Origin: Rikenellaceae bacterium
Lineage (GTDB): Bacteria; Bacteroidota; Bacteroidia; Bacteroidales; Rikenellaceae
Direction: 5' to 3'
Assembly (NCBI GenBank): GCA_015059905.1
Contig: SUZN01000005.1
Location: forward strand, 1 to 64,000
Length of the DNA stretch: 64,000 nucleotides
Shown here: positions 17,172 to 25,813 of the stretch, one piece after another
Position numbering within the stretch: the first letter of the stretch is position 1
Layout of the letters: every line of letters starts with the position of its first letter
The notes under the pieces: generated by a model
Told to the model about the DNA's origin: nothing
Seen by the model: only the letters and a program-made list of their open reading frames with translations
Databases searched by the model: none
Program-made: the position numbers and the translations under genes

Positions 17172-18347
17172 CTACTCCTTAAAGAGGCTGTAGGCAATTC
17201 CCATCTCCAGACCGCGCAACTCTGCCAGACCGCGCATACGTCCGTAGCACGAATAACCTGGGTTGGACTTGCGCTCCAGGTCGTCACACATCTGATGACC
17301 GTGATCGGGGCGCATAGGTATGCTGCGCTGCTGGCGCTGCTGAATCTCTAGAAATGCCTTCATCACATCCCACATCGGAACATCACCCTCAAGGTGGTTA
17401 TCCTCCTGAAAATTGCCCTCTGCGTCGCGTCGTGTAGAGCGCAGGTGAACGAAGCCCACTCTATCGCCAAACTCACGCATCATCGCAGGCAGGTCATTGT
17501 CGCCCCTCACGCCGAACGAGCCTGTGCAGAGGCAAAGTCCATTTGACTTGTTTGGCACAGCTGCAATAATCTTGCGAAAATCATCTGCGGTGGACATTAT
17601 GCGTGGCAGACCCAGTATGGGGTAGGGTGGGTCATCGGGGTGGATAACCATCTCCGAGCCGCACTCATCAGCCACAGGGCATACCTCCTTGAGGAAGTAG
17701 ATAAGGTTTTCGCGCAGACGAGAGGCGTCAATATCCTTGTAGCGGTCAAGAGCCTGCTGGAACTGCTCAACAGTGAAGCTCTCCTCGGAACCAGGCAAGC
17801 CAGCTATCATATTGCGTGTAAGTCGATTGCGCTCCTCGTCACTCATAGCATCGTAGCGCGCCTTCGCCTTCGCCTGCTCCTCTGGGGAGTACTCCTTCGC
17901 GGCGGCAGGGCGCTTCAAGATAAAGAGGTCAAACGCCACAAAAGCGGCACGCTCGAAACGTAACGCACGCGAGCCATCCTCAACCTCATAGGCAAGGTCA
18001 GTGCGGGTCCAGTCCAGCACAGGCATAAAGTTATAGGTTATGCAGTGTATGCCACACTCGGCAAGATTTTTTATAGAGAGTTTGTAGTTCTCTATGTATT
18101 GCTGGAAGTTGCCTGTCTGCGTCTTGATGTGTTCGTGTACGGGAACGCTCTCCACAACGCTCCACGTTAAGCCCGCATCAGCTATCATCTGCTGACGCTT
18201 GCGGATCTCCTCCACTGTCCACACCTCGCCATTGGGTATGTGGTGCAGGGCGTGTACGATGTCGGTTGCTCCTGCCTGACGTATGTTCGATAGTGTGACG
18301 GGGTCGTTAGGGCCATACCAACGCCACGACTGCTTGCATAGATACAT
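17172..18347 (-). CDS. uxuA: Mannonate dehydratase
   Basis: UxuA dehydrates D-mannonate to 2-keto-3-deoxy-D-gluconate in the glucuronate branch of hexuronate catabolism. The TIM-barrel family is recognised by [49 protein letters not shown], and the late [10 protein letters not shown] with metal-binding histidines. ATG 18347 is chosen over the track start 18389, which lies inside uxuB; this gives 391 residues, near the usual 390. It follows uxuB by 13 bases. The pathway partners uxaC, kdgK and kdgA are about 18-23 kb away. Confidence 0.95.
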   Translation of the reverse strand: MYLCKQSWRWYGPNDPVTLSNIRQAGATDIVHALHHIPNGEVWTVEEIRKRQQMIADAGLTWSVVESVPVHEHIKTQTGNFQQYIENYKLSIKNLAECGIHCITYNFMPVLDWTRTDLAYEVEDGSRALRFERAAFVAFDLFILKRPAAAKEYSPEEQAKAKARYDAMSDEERNRLTRNMIAGLPGSEESFTVEQFQQALDRYKDIDASRLRENLIYFLKEVCPVADECGSEMVIHPDDPPYPILGLPRIMSTADDFRKIIAAVPNKSNGLCLCTGSFGVRGDNDLPAMMREFGDRVGFVHLRSTRRDAEGNFQEDNHLEGDVPMWDVMKAFLEIQQRQQRSIPMRPDHGHQMCDDLERKSNPGYSCYGRMRGLAELRGLEMGIAYSLFKE

Positions 18348-18360
18348 AACTTGCTGATTT

Positions 18361-19173
18361 TTAGATTGAGAATGCATCAAAACCGCCATCCACTACAGTG
18401 AGTGTGCCAGTCACGAACTTCGAGGCGTCGGATGCCAGCCACTGCATTGTGCCGAGCAGCTCCTCTGGCTCGCCGAAACGCTTGAATGGGGTGTGGGCAA
18501 TGATGGTCTCGGCACGTGGTGTGAGTGAGCCATCGGGATTGGTCAGCAGGTCGCGATTCTGGTTTGTCAGCAGGAAGCCTGGAGCAACAGCATTCACACG
18601 AAATCCCTCGCCGAACTTTGTCGCCAGCTCGCCACACATATACTTTGTCCAGTTTATCACCGCAGCCTTCGCTACGCCGTAGCCCGCCACGCGTGTGAGT
18701 GGTCGCAGAGCAGCCTCCGAAGCGATGTTGATAATTGAGCCACCACCCTGCTCAACCATCGCCTTCACAAAGACCATCGTAGGCAGAATTGTACCAAACA
18801 GGTTAAGCTCAACCACCTGACGCACGGCCTCAATATCGAGGTCAAAGATAGTCTTGTCGGGAGCAACGGTGGCAGCCGCCTGATTACCGCCCGCACCATT
18901 TATCAGCACGTCGATACGACCGTATGCCGCCATTATATCGGCATAGTTCTGTTCGAGCTTCGATTTATCCAACACGTTGCACTCCAAGAACATTGCTTCG
19001 CCACCCGCAGCCTTCACCTCCGCGACGAGCTTCTCGCCCACCTCGACGGCACGACCCAGCACAACGACCTTTGCTCGCTGCTCGGCAAAATGTTTCACCA
19101 ACTCACGTCCAATAATACCTGTAGCACCTGTGATTACAATCACCTTTCCCTCTACGCTGAACAAATCCTTCAT
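18361..19173 (-). CDS. uxuB: D-mannonate oxidoreductase / fructuronate reductase (SDR type)
   Basis: This 270-residue SDR is expected to reduce D-fructuronate to D-mannonate with NADH. It has the cofactor motif TGATGIIG at residues 15-22, NGAGGN, the catalytic Ser in NIASEAAL and Tyr/Lys in YGVAKAA, and ends with a GGFDAFSI tail. Bacteroidetes commonly use an SDR here instead of the long-chain UxuB of E. coli. The call rests on its operon with uxuA as well as on sequence; a related activity such as gluconate 5-dehydrogenase is the main alternative. Confidence 0.85.
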   Translation of the reverse strand: MKDLFSVEGKVIVITGATGIIGRELVKHFAEQRAKVVVLGRAVEVGEKLVAEVKAAGGEAMFLECNVLDKSKLEQNYADIMAAYGRIDVLINGAGGNQAAATVAPDKTIFDLDIEAVRQVVELNLFGTILPTMVFVKAMVEQGGGSIINIASEAALRPLTRVAGYGVAKAAVINWTKYMCGELATKFGEGFRVNAVAPGFLLTNQNRDLLTNPDGSLTPRAETIIAHTPFKRFGEPEELLGTMQWLASDASKFVTGTLTVVDGGFDAFSI

Positions 19174-19202
19174 AGTATTGATTTTTTAATATTATTTTAG
19201 GA

Positions 19203-19232
19203 CAAAGATACCAAAATAGCGACAAAAATCAA
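19203..19232 (-). promoter_or_regulatory. Promoter of uxuBA
   Basis: On the minus strand TTG (19232-19230), 19 bases and TATCTTTG (19210-19203) match the Bacteroidetes promoter. The -7 ends 29 bases before uxuB. Confidence 0.65.
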
Positions 19233-19312
19233 CCCGCAACAGCGGTTTAATCTAAAAAAAATGGCGCAAACGATTAAAAGATTCTTAAAATATGATTATC
19301 AGTCAAGTTTTA

Positions 19313-19344
19313 TTTGGCAGTGCAGAAAAAAAATCGTAATTTTA
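19313..19344 (+). promoter_or_regulatory. Promoter of the Gfo/Idh-DUF1080 operon
   Basis: TTTG (19313-19316), 20 bases and TAATTTTA (19337-19344) resemble the Bacteroidetes promoter with one mismatch in the last base. The leader is about 50 bases. Confidence 0.5.
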
Positions 19345-19403
19345 TCACGAAATTACAACCAAAAGTGTAAGGTCTAACAATTTTACTTAAATAATTAAAC
19401 ATT

Positions 19404-20684
19404 ATGGCAATTAACAGAAAAGATTTTCTCAAGACTATGGGAGGTTTGGCGGCTTTGACCATCCTGCCTCGTAAAGTTCTTGGAGGACCAGGTCACGTTG
19501 CTCCAAACGATCAGCTGACCAAGGGTATTATCGGTATGGGTGGTATCGGTTACAGCGCCAACCACTTCTCAACAAGCGAGGCTTGCCGTTTGGTTGCAGT
19601 CAGCGATTGCGACGACAACCATTTGGAGCGTGCCGTGAAGCTTACAAAGGAGCGTTTGGGTGAGGACGTGAAGGGCTATCACCTCTATCGCGACCTTATC
19701 AACGACCCTAACGTTGATGTTGTTCACATCGCTACTCCTCCACACTGGCACGGTATTATGTCAGTTGAGGCTGCAAAGGCTGGTAAGGATATCTGGTGTG
19801 AGAAGCCTATGACCCGTACAATCGGCGAGGGTAAGAAGGTTATGGAGGCAGTTCGTCAGAACAACCGTATCTTCCGCTTGAACACCTGGTTCCGTTTTAA
19901 GGACACATTCTACGGCTTGGGTACAACAGTAGCTCCTTTGAAGAAGTTGGTTGACAGCGGTATGCTCGGCTGGCCTTTGAAGGTAACAATCTCTGGTCAC
20001 ACAGGTTTCGGCTGGAAGTTCTTCTGGGTAGGTAAGGAGAATCTGGTTGAGCAGCCTATCCCAAAGCACTTCGACTATGATTTGTGGTTGGGTCCTGCAC
20101 CTTACAAGCCTTACAACGAGCACCGTACTCACCAGACATTCCGAGGTTACTGGGATTATGATGGTGGTGGTCTTGGTGATATGGGTCAGCACTACATCGA
20201 CCCTGTTCAGTACTTGCTGGGCAAGGATAACACATCACCTGTAAAGGTTGAGGTTGATGCTCCACAGCAGCACTGGGATGCTATCGGTACTTGGCGCAAG
20301 ATTACTTACACTTATGCAGACGGTTGCCAGATCGTTCTTCAGGGTGAGGGCTACGAGGATCCAAACGCAGCTTACATCGAGGGTCCATTGGGCGCAGTAT
20401 ATAACGGTTTCCGTTGTACTATTCCTAACGTAATGGACAAGCTCAACGAGTTGCCAGATCCAGAGCCACAGAACACCGACTTCATCGACTGTATCCACTC
20501 TCGCAAGAAGTTTGCGCTCAACGAGATCAACGGTTTCCGTTCAGCTACCATCGTAAATATGGGTCTTTGCGCTCTGCGCTTGAACCGTACGTTGGAGTTC
20601 GATCCAGTAAACTTGAAGTTCATCAACGACGACGCTGCAAATGCGCTGATCGATCAGCCAATGCGCGGTCCTTGGTCAATGTAG
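19404..20684 (+). CDS. Gfo/Idh/MocA-family oxidoreductase, exported type
   Basis: This 426-residue NAD(P)-dependent oxidoreductase begins with a Tat-like N terminus (NRKDFLKTMGGLAALTILP). One of the twin arginines is Lys, so Tat export is uncertain. The Rossmann region (GIIGMGGIGYSA), DVVHIATPPHWHG and the CEKPMTRTIGEG motif with catalytic Lys define the family; GDMGQHYIDPVQ carries a conserved His. Relatives that work with DUF1080 proteins oxidise or reduce C3 of sugars in glycosides. The next gene encodes a DUF1080 protein 20 bases downstream, supporting this role here. Codon choice (TTG Leu, GCT Ala, CGT Arg) differs from the urease region and suggests high expression. Confidence 0.85.
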   Translation: MAINRKDFLKTMGGLAALTILPRKVLGGPGHVAPNDQLTKGIIGMGGIGYSANHFSTSEACRLVAVSDCDDNHLERAVKLTKERLGEDVKGYHLYRDLINDPNVDVVHIATPPHWHGIMSVEAAKAGKDIWCEKPMTRTIGEGKKVMEAVRQNNRIFRLNTWFRFKDTFYGLGTTVAPLKKLVDSGMLGWPLKVTISGHTGFGWKFFWVGKENLVEQPIPKHFDYDLWLGPAPYKPYNEHRTHQTFRGYWDYDGGGLGDMGQHYIDPVQYLLGKDNTSPVKVEVDAPQQHWDAIGTWRKITYTYADGCQIVLQGEGYEDPNAAYIEGPLGAVYNGFRCTIPNVMDKLNELPDPEPQNTDFIDCIHSRKKFALNEINGFRSATIVNMGLCALRLNRTLEFDPVNLKFINDDAANALIDQPMRGPWSM

Positions 20685-20704
20685 TACAAACCCCAAATAA
20701 GAAA

Positions 20705-23494
20705 ATGACAATGAAAAGACTATTTATATTGGTTATCTTGTTGGCAATGATGCCATTTGCTGGCACAAATGCACAGGATGCTCGCAACCGCGTCACATCT
20801 ACTATCATCGCTGACGCATTGGCTACATTGCCTGCCGAGACTCCAGAGGCTTACAACAAGACTATGGATGAGTTGGCTCGCACAGGTGCCGAGGGCATGG
20901 AGACCATCTGCGCTATGTTGAAGCCAGCAGCCGAGGGTGTAAACAACTCGGCTATCGAGTACGCTATTCACGGCGTAGCATCTTACGTTTCAAAGAACCA
21001 CCTTACACTCCAGAACGGCGTTCGCGCTGGTTTGAAGAGTGCTATCAACAAGGCTACAAACAAGCCTATCCAGGCATTCTTGATGACTGCTTTGGAGGTT
21101 TGCGCCACAGCAGAGGATGCAGAGTTCTACGCAGAGAAGCTCTCTGACGAGTATTTGGCTAACTTCGCAGCTCGCTCTTTGGCTACTTTGAAGGGCACAG
21201 AGCCTGTGGTTAAGTCACTCATCGAGAATCAGGGCGAGAACGGCTTGAGCAAGAAGCTCCTGGCGCAGATCGCATCTTACAAGCATATCCCAGCTGTAGA
21301 GCCTACATTGCTCGAGTGGTTGGAGGGTGCAACAGAGGAGGAGACTGCACAGATTAACCTCGCTCTGGCATCTTGCGGCTCGGCTGACGCTGTTAAGACA
21401 TTGGCTGCAGCTGCGGCTGATGCTAACTACGCATTCGAGACAACTGATGCTTACGGTGCTTACACTCGCATCTTGAACCGTATGGTAGAGGAGAACCCTG
21501 CCGTAGCGGAGAAGGCTGCAAAGAAACTTATGAAGCAGGATGCTGCCAACGTACGCTTGGAGGGCTTGGATATCCTCGTTCAGCTTCACGGCAAGGAGAC
21601 TACTCCTCTCGTATTGAAGGCGTTGAAGGATGACTGCCGCCAGTATCGTTACGGTGCGTTGCGCGCTGCCGAGGCTTACGCTTGCGGTTGCACTCACGCA
21701 GCTGTTGCCGAGCAGTTGGCAAAGGCTTCTGACGCTGCCGAGGTTGATATCTTGAACTGGTTGGGTGCTAACCACGCCGCTTCACAGGTAGAGGCTGTTT
21801 GCGCAGAGCTTAACGATGAGAATATCGAGGTTGTTTGCGCCGCTATCGAGGCTGCAAGCCGTATCGGTGGCGACTCTGCTGCCGAGGCTATCTTCGCAAA
21901 GGTTGAGTCAGTTGACCCAGCTTCAGAGGAGGGCAAGACAGTTATTGATGCTGCTATCCCTGCACTTTTGGCATTCAACGGCTCTGTAAACAATGGTGTT
22001 GTTAAGGCTCTCGCAGGTAACGATGCAAGCAAGGCTGTTGCTTATGCAGTTTTGGGCAAGCGCCGTATCCCAGAGGCTGCTGACGCTGTTATCGCTTCTG
22101 CAAAGGGCGGCAACGCTGCTGCACAGAAGGTTTTGGCTAACGTAGCAACAGCGAAGGACTTCGATGCTTTGTGCGAGATTTACGAGGCAGGCAAGGGCTC
22201 TGCTACCGCTATCAACAAGGCTATCCAGGATAAGCCAGCTGCCGAGCAGGTTGCTGCCGTTCAGGCTCGTATGGCGAAGGCTGCTGACAAGAAGCACCTC
22301 TACTACCCAGTATTGGCAAGCACAGGCTCGGAGGATGTAATTCCAGTATTGGTTGCAGGTTACAAGGAGGGCAACAAGGATGGTCAGGCATTTGCTTCAA
22401 TGCTTTCAGTAAACTCTGACAAGATGATTGATCCACTCTACGAGGTTGCAACATCTAACGCCGAGTTGAAGGATCAGGCTTTGGCTCGCTACATCCGCCT
22501 TACACAGTCATCTCGCTTGAACAACGACCGTAAGTATATGAACTACCGCAAGGCGTTGGAGACAAAGCCATCAGTAGGTGTTCAGAACGCAGCTTTGACA
22601 GCTATCGCTGCTACACAGAACTATCAGGGTATGATGCTTGCTGCTGAGTATATGGATAACGAGGCTACTGCACAGGCTGCTGCTAACACAGTTATGCAGA
22701 TTGCTACAAAGCACCCAGAGTACTACAGCGCAGAGGTTAAGGCATTGCTCGAGAAGGTATCTGCTACATTGAACGACGGCGACGCTGTTTACAAGCGTAA
22801 GGATATCGAGAAGTTCATCTCGGAGAACAAGGAGGGCGCACAGCACTCTATCATCACAGAGCTTTCAGAGGAGGAGAAGGCAGAGGGCTTCGAGCTTCTG
22901 TTCAACGGTCAGGATATGTCAGCATGGACAGGCAACGTGGAGGCTTACCAGCCAGTGAACGGTGCTATGTACGTTACTGCATCTTACGGCTCAACAGGTA
23001 ACCTCTACACAAAGAAGGAGTATGCTGACTTCGTATTCCGCTTTGAGTTCTGCTTCGACCGCGAGGGCGTAAACAATGGTGTAGGTATCCGCACACCTAT
23101 GGGTGTTGATGCAGCTTATCACGGTATGGAGATTCAGGTATTGCACCACGATGCTCCTATCTACGCAGGCTTGCGCGAGTACCAGGTACACGGCTCTGTA
23201 TATGGTATCATCCCAGCGAAGCGTATCAAGTGGGGTCCTCTCGGCGAGTGGCACACAGAGGAGATTCGCATCAAGGGTGACAACATCAAGGTTACAGTTG
23301 ATGGCGTAGTTATCGTTGATGGCAACATCCGCAAGGCTTGCCAGGGTCACAACGTAGCTCCAGATGGTGGTTACAACAAGTACACTGTTGACCATTTGAA
23401 CCACCCAGGCTTGTTCAACAAGAAGGGTCACATCGGTTTCCTTGGTCACGGTCAGGGTATCAAGTACCGCCACGTACGCGTGAAGGAGTTGTAA
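20705..23494 (+). CDS. HEAT-repeat protein with C-terminal DUF1080 (3-keto-disaccharide hydrolase) domain
   Basis: This 929-residue exported protein has a signal peptide (LFILVILLAMMPFAGTNAQ), about 650 residues of Ala-rich helical HEAT-like repeats and a C-terminal beta-sandwich from about residue 720. That domain carries the DUF1080 hallmarks FELLFNGQDMSAWTG, DFVFRFEFCF, NNGVGIRTP, GMEIQVLHHD and HIGFLGHGQGIKYRHVRVKEL. DUF1080 enzymes cleave 3-keto-glycosides or bind carbohydrate. The track start 20567 lies within the upstream gene; ATG 20705 begins MTMKRLF with the signal peptide (20711 is equally possible). The HEAT region may scaffold partners or substrate. Paired with the Gfo/Idh gene. 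Confidence 0.85.
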   Translation: MTMKRLFILVILLAMMPFAGTNAQDARNRVTSTIIADALATLPAETPEAYNKTMDELARTGAEGMETICAMLKPAAEGVNNSAIEYAIHGVASYVSKNHLTLQNGVRAGLKSAINKATNKPIQAFLMTALEVCATAEDAEFYAEKLSDEYLANFAARSLATLKGTEPVVKSLIENQGENGLSKKLLAQIASYKHIPAVEPTLLEWLEGATEEETAQINLALASCGSADAVKTLAAAAADANYAFETTDAYGAYTRILNRMVEENPAVAEKAAKKLMKQDAANVRLEGLDILVQLHGKETTPLVLKALKDDCRQYRYGALRAAEAYACGCTHAAVAEQLAKASDAAEVDILNWLGANHAASQVEAVCAELNDENIEVVCAAIEAASRIGGDSAAEAIFAKVESVDPASEEGKTVIDAAIPALLAFNGSVNNGVVKALAGNDASKAVAYAVLGKRRIPEAADAVIASAKGGNAAAQKVLANVATAKDFDALCEIYEAGKGSATAINKAIQDKPAAEQVAAVQARMAKAADKKHLYYPVLASTGSEDVIPVLVAGYKEGNKDGQAFASMLSVNSDKMIDPLYEVATSNAELKDQALARYIRLTQSSRLNNDRKYMNYRKALETKPSVGVQNAALTAIAATQNYQGMMLAAEYMDNEATAQAAANTVMQIATKHPEYYSAEVKALLEKVSATLNDGDAVYKRKDIEKFISENKEGAQHSIITELSEEEKAEGFELLFNGQDMSAWTGNVEAYQPVNGAMYVTASYGSTGNLYTKKEYADFVFRFEFCFDREGVNNGVGIRTPMGVDAAYHGMEIQVLHHDAPIYAGLREYQVHGSVYGIIPAKRIKWGPLGEWHTEEIRIKGDNIKVTVDGVVIVDGNIRKACQGHNVAPDGGYNKYTVDHLNHPGLFNKKGHIGFLGHGQGIKYRHVRVKEL

Positions 23495-23544
23495 TCTGAT
23501 ACAATTTAAGGGTGGCGGGCATAGCTCGCCATACCTTTATATAT

Positions 23545-23588
23545 AATAAAGGAGCTGCAAAATAGAGAATGTTTGCAGTTCCTTTATT
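23545..23588 (+). terminator. Terminator after the DUF1080 gene
   Basis: AATAAAGGAGCTGCAAA and TTTGCAGTTCCTTTATT form a 17-base stem with two mismatches and a ten-base loop, 50 bases past the stop codon. A smaller GGTGGCG/CGCCATACC hairpin lies just before it at 23508-23537. Confidence 0.7.
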
Positions 23589-23669
23589 TATAAAATCACA
23601 TCAAAAGATAAGATGTAGAGCATAAAAGAGGTGAAAAATTCGTTTTTTTGCATTTTTTTTGCTAAAAAA

Positions 23670-23700
23670 TTTGCAGAGTCAGATTTTTGCTCTATATTTG
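23670..23700 (+). promoter_or_regulatory. Promoter of tRNA-Glu
   Basis: TTTG (23670-23673), 19 bases and TATATTTG (23693-23700) form a consensus Bacteroidetes promoter 20 bases before the tRNA. Confidence 0.75.
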
Positions 23701-23720
23701 CACCACGAAACGAGAACAAT

Positions 23721-23792
23721 GGTGGATTCATCTAAGGGCTAGGATACATGCCTCTCACGCATGACATAGGGGTTCGAATCCCCTATCCACTA
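23721..23792 (+). tRNA. tRNA-Glu(CTC)
   Basis: The cloverleaf starts GGTGGATTCATCTAAGGGCT. The anticodon stem CATGC/GCATG encloses loop CTCTCAC, giving anticodon CTC (GAG codons). The T-arm is AGGGG-TTCGAAT-CCCCT and the acceptor closes with ATCCACT; CCA is not encoded. GAG is by far the commonest Glu codon in the neighbouring genes. Confidence 0.92.
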
Positions 23793-23800
23793 CAAAAAAG

Positions 23801-23829
23801 AAAAGCAGTCAGAGATGACTGCTTTTTTC
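23801..23829 (+). terminator. Terminator of tRNA-Glu
   Basis: AAAAGCAGTCA and TGACTGCTTTT pair around GAGA and end in a T-rich tract. Confidence 0.75.
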
Positions 23830-23892
23830 TTTTTGTAGTCATATTGACATTCCCTTCCCTCTGTCCCCTCCCTTTGACAAAGGGAGGGGCTT
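23802..23892. repeat. Direct repeat copy 1 (tRNA-Glu flank)
   Basis: About 90 bases comprising the terminator hairpin, a GTAGTCATAT segment and the palindrome CCCCTCCCTTTG/CAAAGGGAGGGG. It recurs at 24050-24142 with scattered differences. Confidence 0.7.
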
Positions 23893-24049
23893 GTTTTGCA
23901 TCTGCTGGCGTATTGGGGCGGGGGATGTTGATTTATCAACTTCTTGCGAGTGAAATCTTTTGTTAAAGCCTCCGCGGCGAGCGGAGGGGAAAGGCGTTAA
24001 GCGGAGCGACATTTGTCGCGGAGTAGCCAATCCCAAACAAACAAAAAAC

Positions 24050-24142
24050 AAAGCAGTCAGATTATTGACTGCTTTTTGTTTTTTTGTAGTTATATCTACA
24101 TTTCCTCCCCTCTGTCCCCTCCCTTTGGCAAAGGGAGGGGCT
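24050..24142. repeat. Direct repeat copy 2 (tRNA-Glu flank)
   Basis: Second copy of the unit at 23802-23892, again a GCAGTCA/TGACTGC terminator-like hairpin followed by CCCCTCCCTTTGGCAAAGGGAGGGG. The intervening 160 bases contain no supported gene. It ends just downstream of murQ, which is on the minus strand. Confidence 0.7.
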
Positions 24143-24161
24143 GGGGTTACCTCACGACTCA

Positions 24162-24974
24162 CTATCTCTTCTCCGCTTTATATGCCTCGACGGCTTTGCG
24201 GACCTTGCCGTGCTGGAGCAGCAGCTGGCGGGCGAGGGAGTAATCATCAATGCCTGTTTCCTCCATAATCATACGCGCACCACGGTCAACAAGTTTGCTA
24301 TTGGTAAGCTCCATATCGACCATACGGTTACCGCGAACGTGCCCCAGGCGTATCATCGTAGCCGTTGAAATCATATTCAGGATGAGCTTCTGCGCTGTGG
24401 CAGCCTTCATTCGGGTGCTGCCCGTAACGAACTCGGGTCCCACGACAGCCTCGATAGGCAGCTCCGACTCCGCAGCAAGTGTGGAGTTCTCATTATTGGT
24501 TATGCATGCCGTCAGCAATCCTCGCGTACGCGCCTGCTTGATAGCCCCCACAACATATGGGGTTACGCCCGACGCAGCAATGCCGATGAGCGTATCATCC
24601 TCGGTAGGGTTAAACTGCTCTATATCAAGCCACCCCTGCGCGCTGTCGTCCTCGGCGCCTTCGACCGAATTACGCACAGCGCCATCGCCACCAGCAATCA
24701 GACCGATAAACTTATCGCGCACGCCATAGGTCGGAGGTATCTCCGAGGCATCCACAACGCCCAGACGACCACTCGTGCCTGCGCCAATATAAAATACTCG
24801 CCCACCTCGTTTCATCCTCTCCACAACGCCCTCTACAACACGTTCTATCTGGGGTATCGCACGCCCCACCGCCGCAGGTACAGTCATATCCTCGGTATTC
24901 ATCGCCTGCAGGAGCTGCATTGTGGTCATCGTATCAAGGTGCTGATAGTTAGATGATTGTTCTGTTGTTCTCAT
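24162..24974 (-). CDS. murQ: N-acetylmuramic acid 6-phosphate etherase
   Basis: MurQ cleaves the lactyl ether of MurNAc 6-phosphate, giving GlcNAc 6-phosphate and D-lactate in cytoplasmic peptidoglycan salvage. This 270-residue SIS-domain protein has FYIGAGTSGRLGVVDASEIPP (residues 62-81, with the catalytic Glu78) and the late VTGSTRMKAATAQK motif. It overlaps the upstream kinase gene by 4 bases, so translation is coupled, and is third in a transporter-kinase-etherase operon. E. coli MurQ is about 298 residues, so the C terminus is slightly short. Confidence 0.94.
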   Translation of the reverse strand: MRTTEQSSNYQHLDTMTTMQLLQAMNTEDMTVPAAVGRAIPQIERVVEGVVERMKRGGRVFYIGAGTSGRLGVVDASEIPPTYGVRDKFIGLIAGGDGAVRNSVEGAEDDSAQGWLDIEQFNPTEDDTLIGIAASGVTPYVVGAIKQARTRGLLTACITNNENSTLAAESELPIEAVVGPEFVTGSTRMKAATAQKLILNMISTATMIRLGHVRGNRMVDMELTNSKLVDRGARMIMEETGIDDYSLARQLLLQHGKVRKAVEAYKAEKR

Positions 24975-25813
24975 ATGGTGTGATATTTTATAAGTTCTTC
25001 AATAGGTGCGCCGACAAACCGCGAAATCCTCACTCCCTCCTGCTCAGCAACGCGGGTAAATATATCCTTCAACGCATTGCCAAAGCCTCCGACAACCCCT
25101 ATCGGGAAACTAGCCACGTCATACTGCTTGAGCGCGCGGCGTATGAATGACCTAAAGTTTTCATCGACAAGCGTTCGGATATAGTCATCATCATAATACT
25201 CAAGGATAAAGGGCGCCAGCGAGCCCAGAAACGCCGCAGGAGAGGTGGAGTGATATACACGCTCTACAATAGCGGCATAATCATAGCCGTAACGGGCTGT
25301 GAAATCATCGGCTATATATTTGGGTATCAACCCCTTCAATAAATCTGCAACAAACATCCTTCCGAGTGCGGCGGCGCTGCCTTCATCACCCAGGATGAAG
25401 CCTCCCGAATAGACCTTTTTGACGATTTTTTCGCCATCATACAGGCACGAATTGGAGCCTGTGCCAACTATCGCAACAATACCCGCACTATGACCACACG
25501 TAGCACGTACGGCAGCCGTCATATCATCAAGAATCTCCACCTCGGCACCGCAGAAATGCCCCCGAAATGTCTGCGTGAGTGAGGTACGTATAGACTCTGT
25601 CACCACGCCTGCAGTGTACATATAGAGTGCCTCAACGGCGATATTCTGCCCCTTCAGCCGCCTGCACGCATCCGCAATCGTAGCCTCAATAGCGCTAAAT
25701 GGCATAGAGGAAATATTCATCCCCGACGCCGAGAGGCGAGCCACCTGCTGCCCTGCATCAGAGACTACCACCCAATCGCTCTTGGTCGCACCACTCTCGA
25801 TAATCAGCTTCAT
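24971..25813 (-). CDS. murK: BadF/BadG-type ATPase sugar kinase (MurNAc kinase candidate)
   Basis: This 280-residue ASKHA-fold kinase has the phosphate-1 motif ESGATKSDWVV, the central GTGSNSCLYDG and LGDEGSAAALGR typical of N-acetylhexosamine kinases of the BadF/BadG family. With murQ downstream (4-base overlap) and an MFS gene upstream (4-base overlap), it should phosphorylate MurNAc at O6 before etherase action, as in the murTKQ set of Tannerella forsythia. GlcNAc kinase activity is the main alternative. The gene symbol rests on context. Confidence 0.8.
   Translation of the reverse strand: MKLIIESGATKSDWVVVSDAGQQVARLSASGMNISSMPFSAIEATIADACRRLKGQNIAVEALYMYTAGVVTESIRTSLTQTFRGHFCGAEVEILDDMTAAVRATCGHSAGIVAIVGTGSNSCLYDGEKIVKKVYSGGFILGDEGSAAALGRMFVADLLKGLIPKYIADDFTARYGYDYAAIVERVYHSTSPAAFLGSLAPFILEYYDDDYIRTLVDENFRSFIRRALKQYDVASFPIGVVGGFGNALKDIFTRVAEQEGVRISRFVGAPIEELIKYHTI

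Noticed and set aside
23748-24268. Short ORFs such as MPLTHDIGVRIPYP and MLKPPRRAEGKG.
   Set aside because: They cross a tRNA, terminators and direct repeats; no coding signature.
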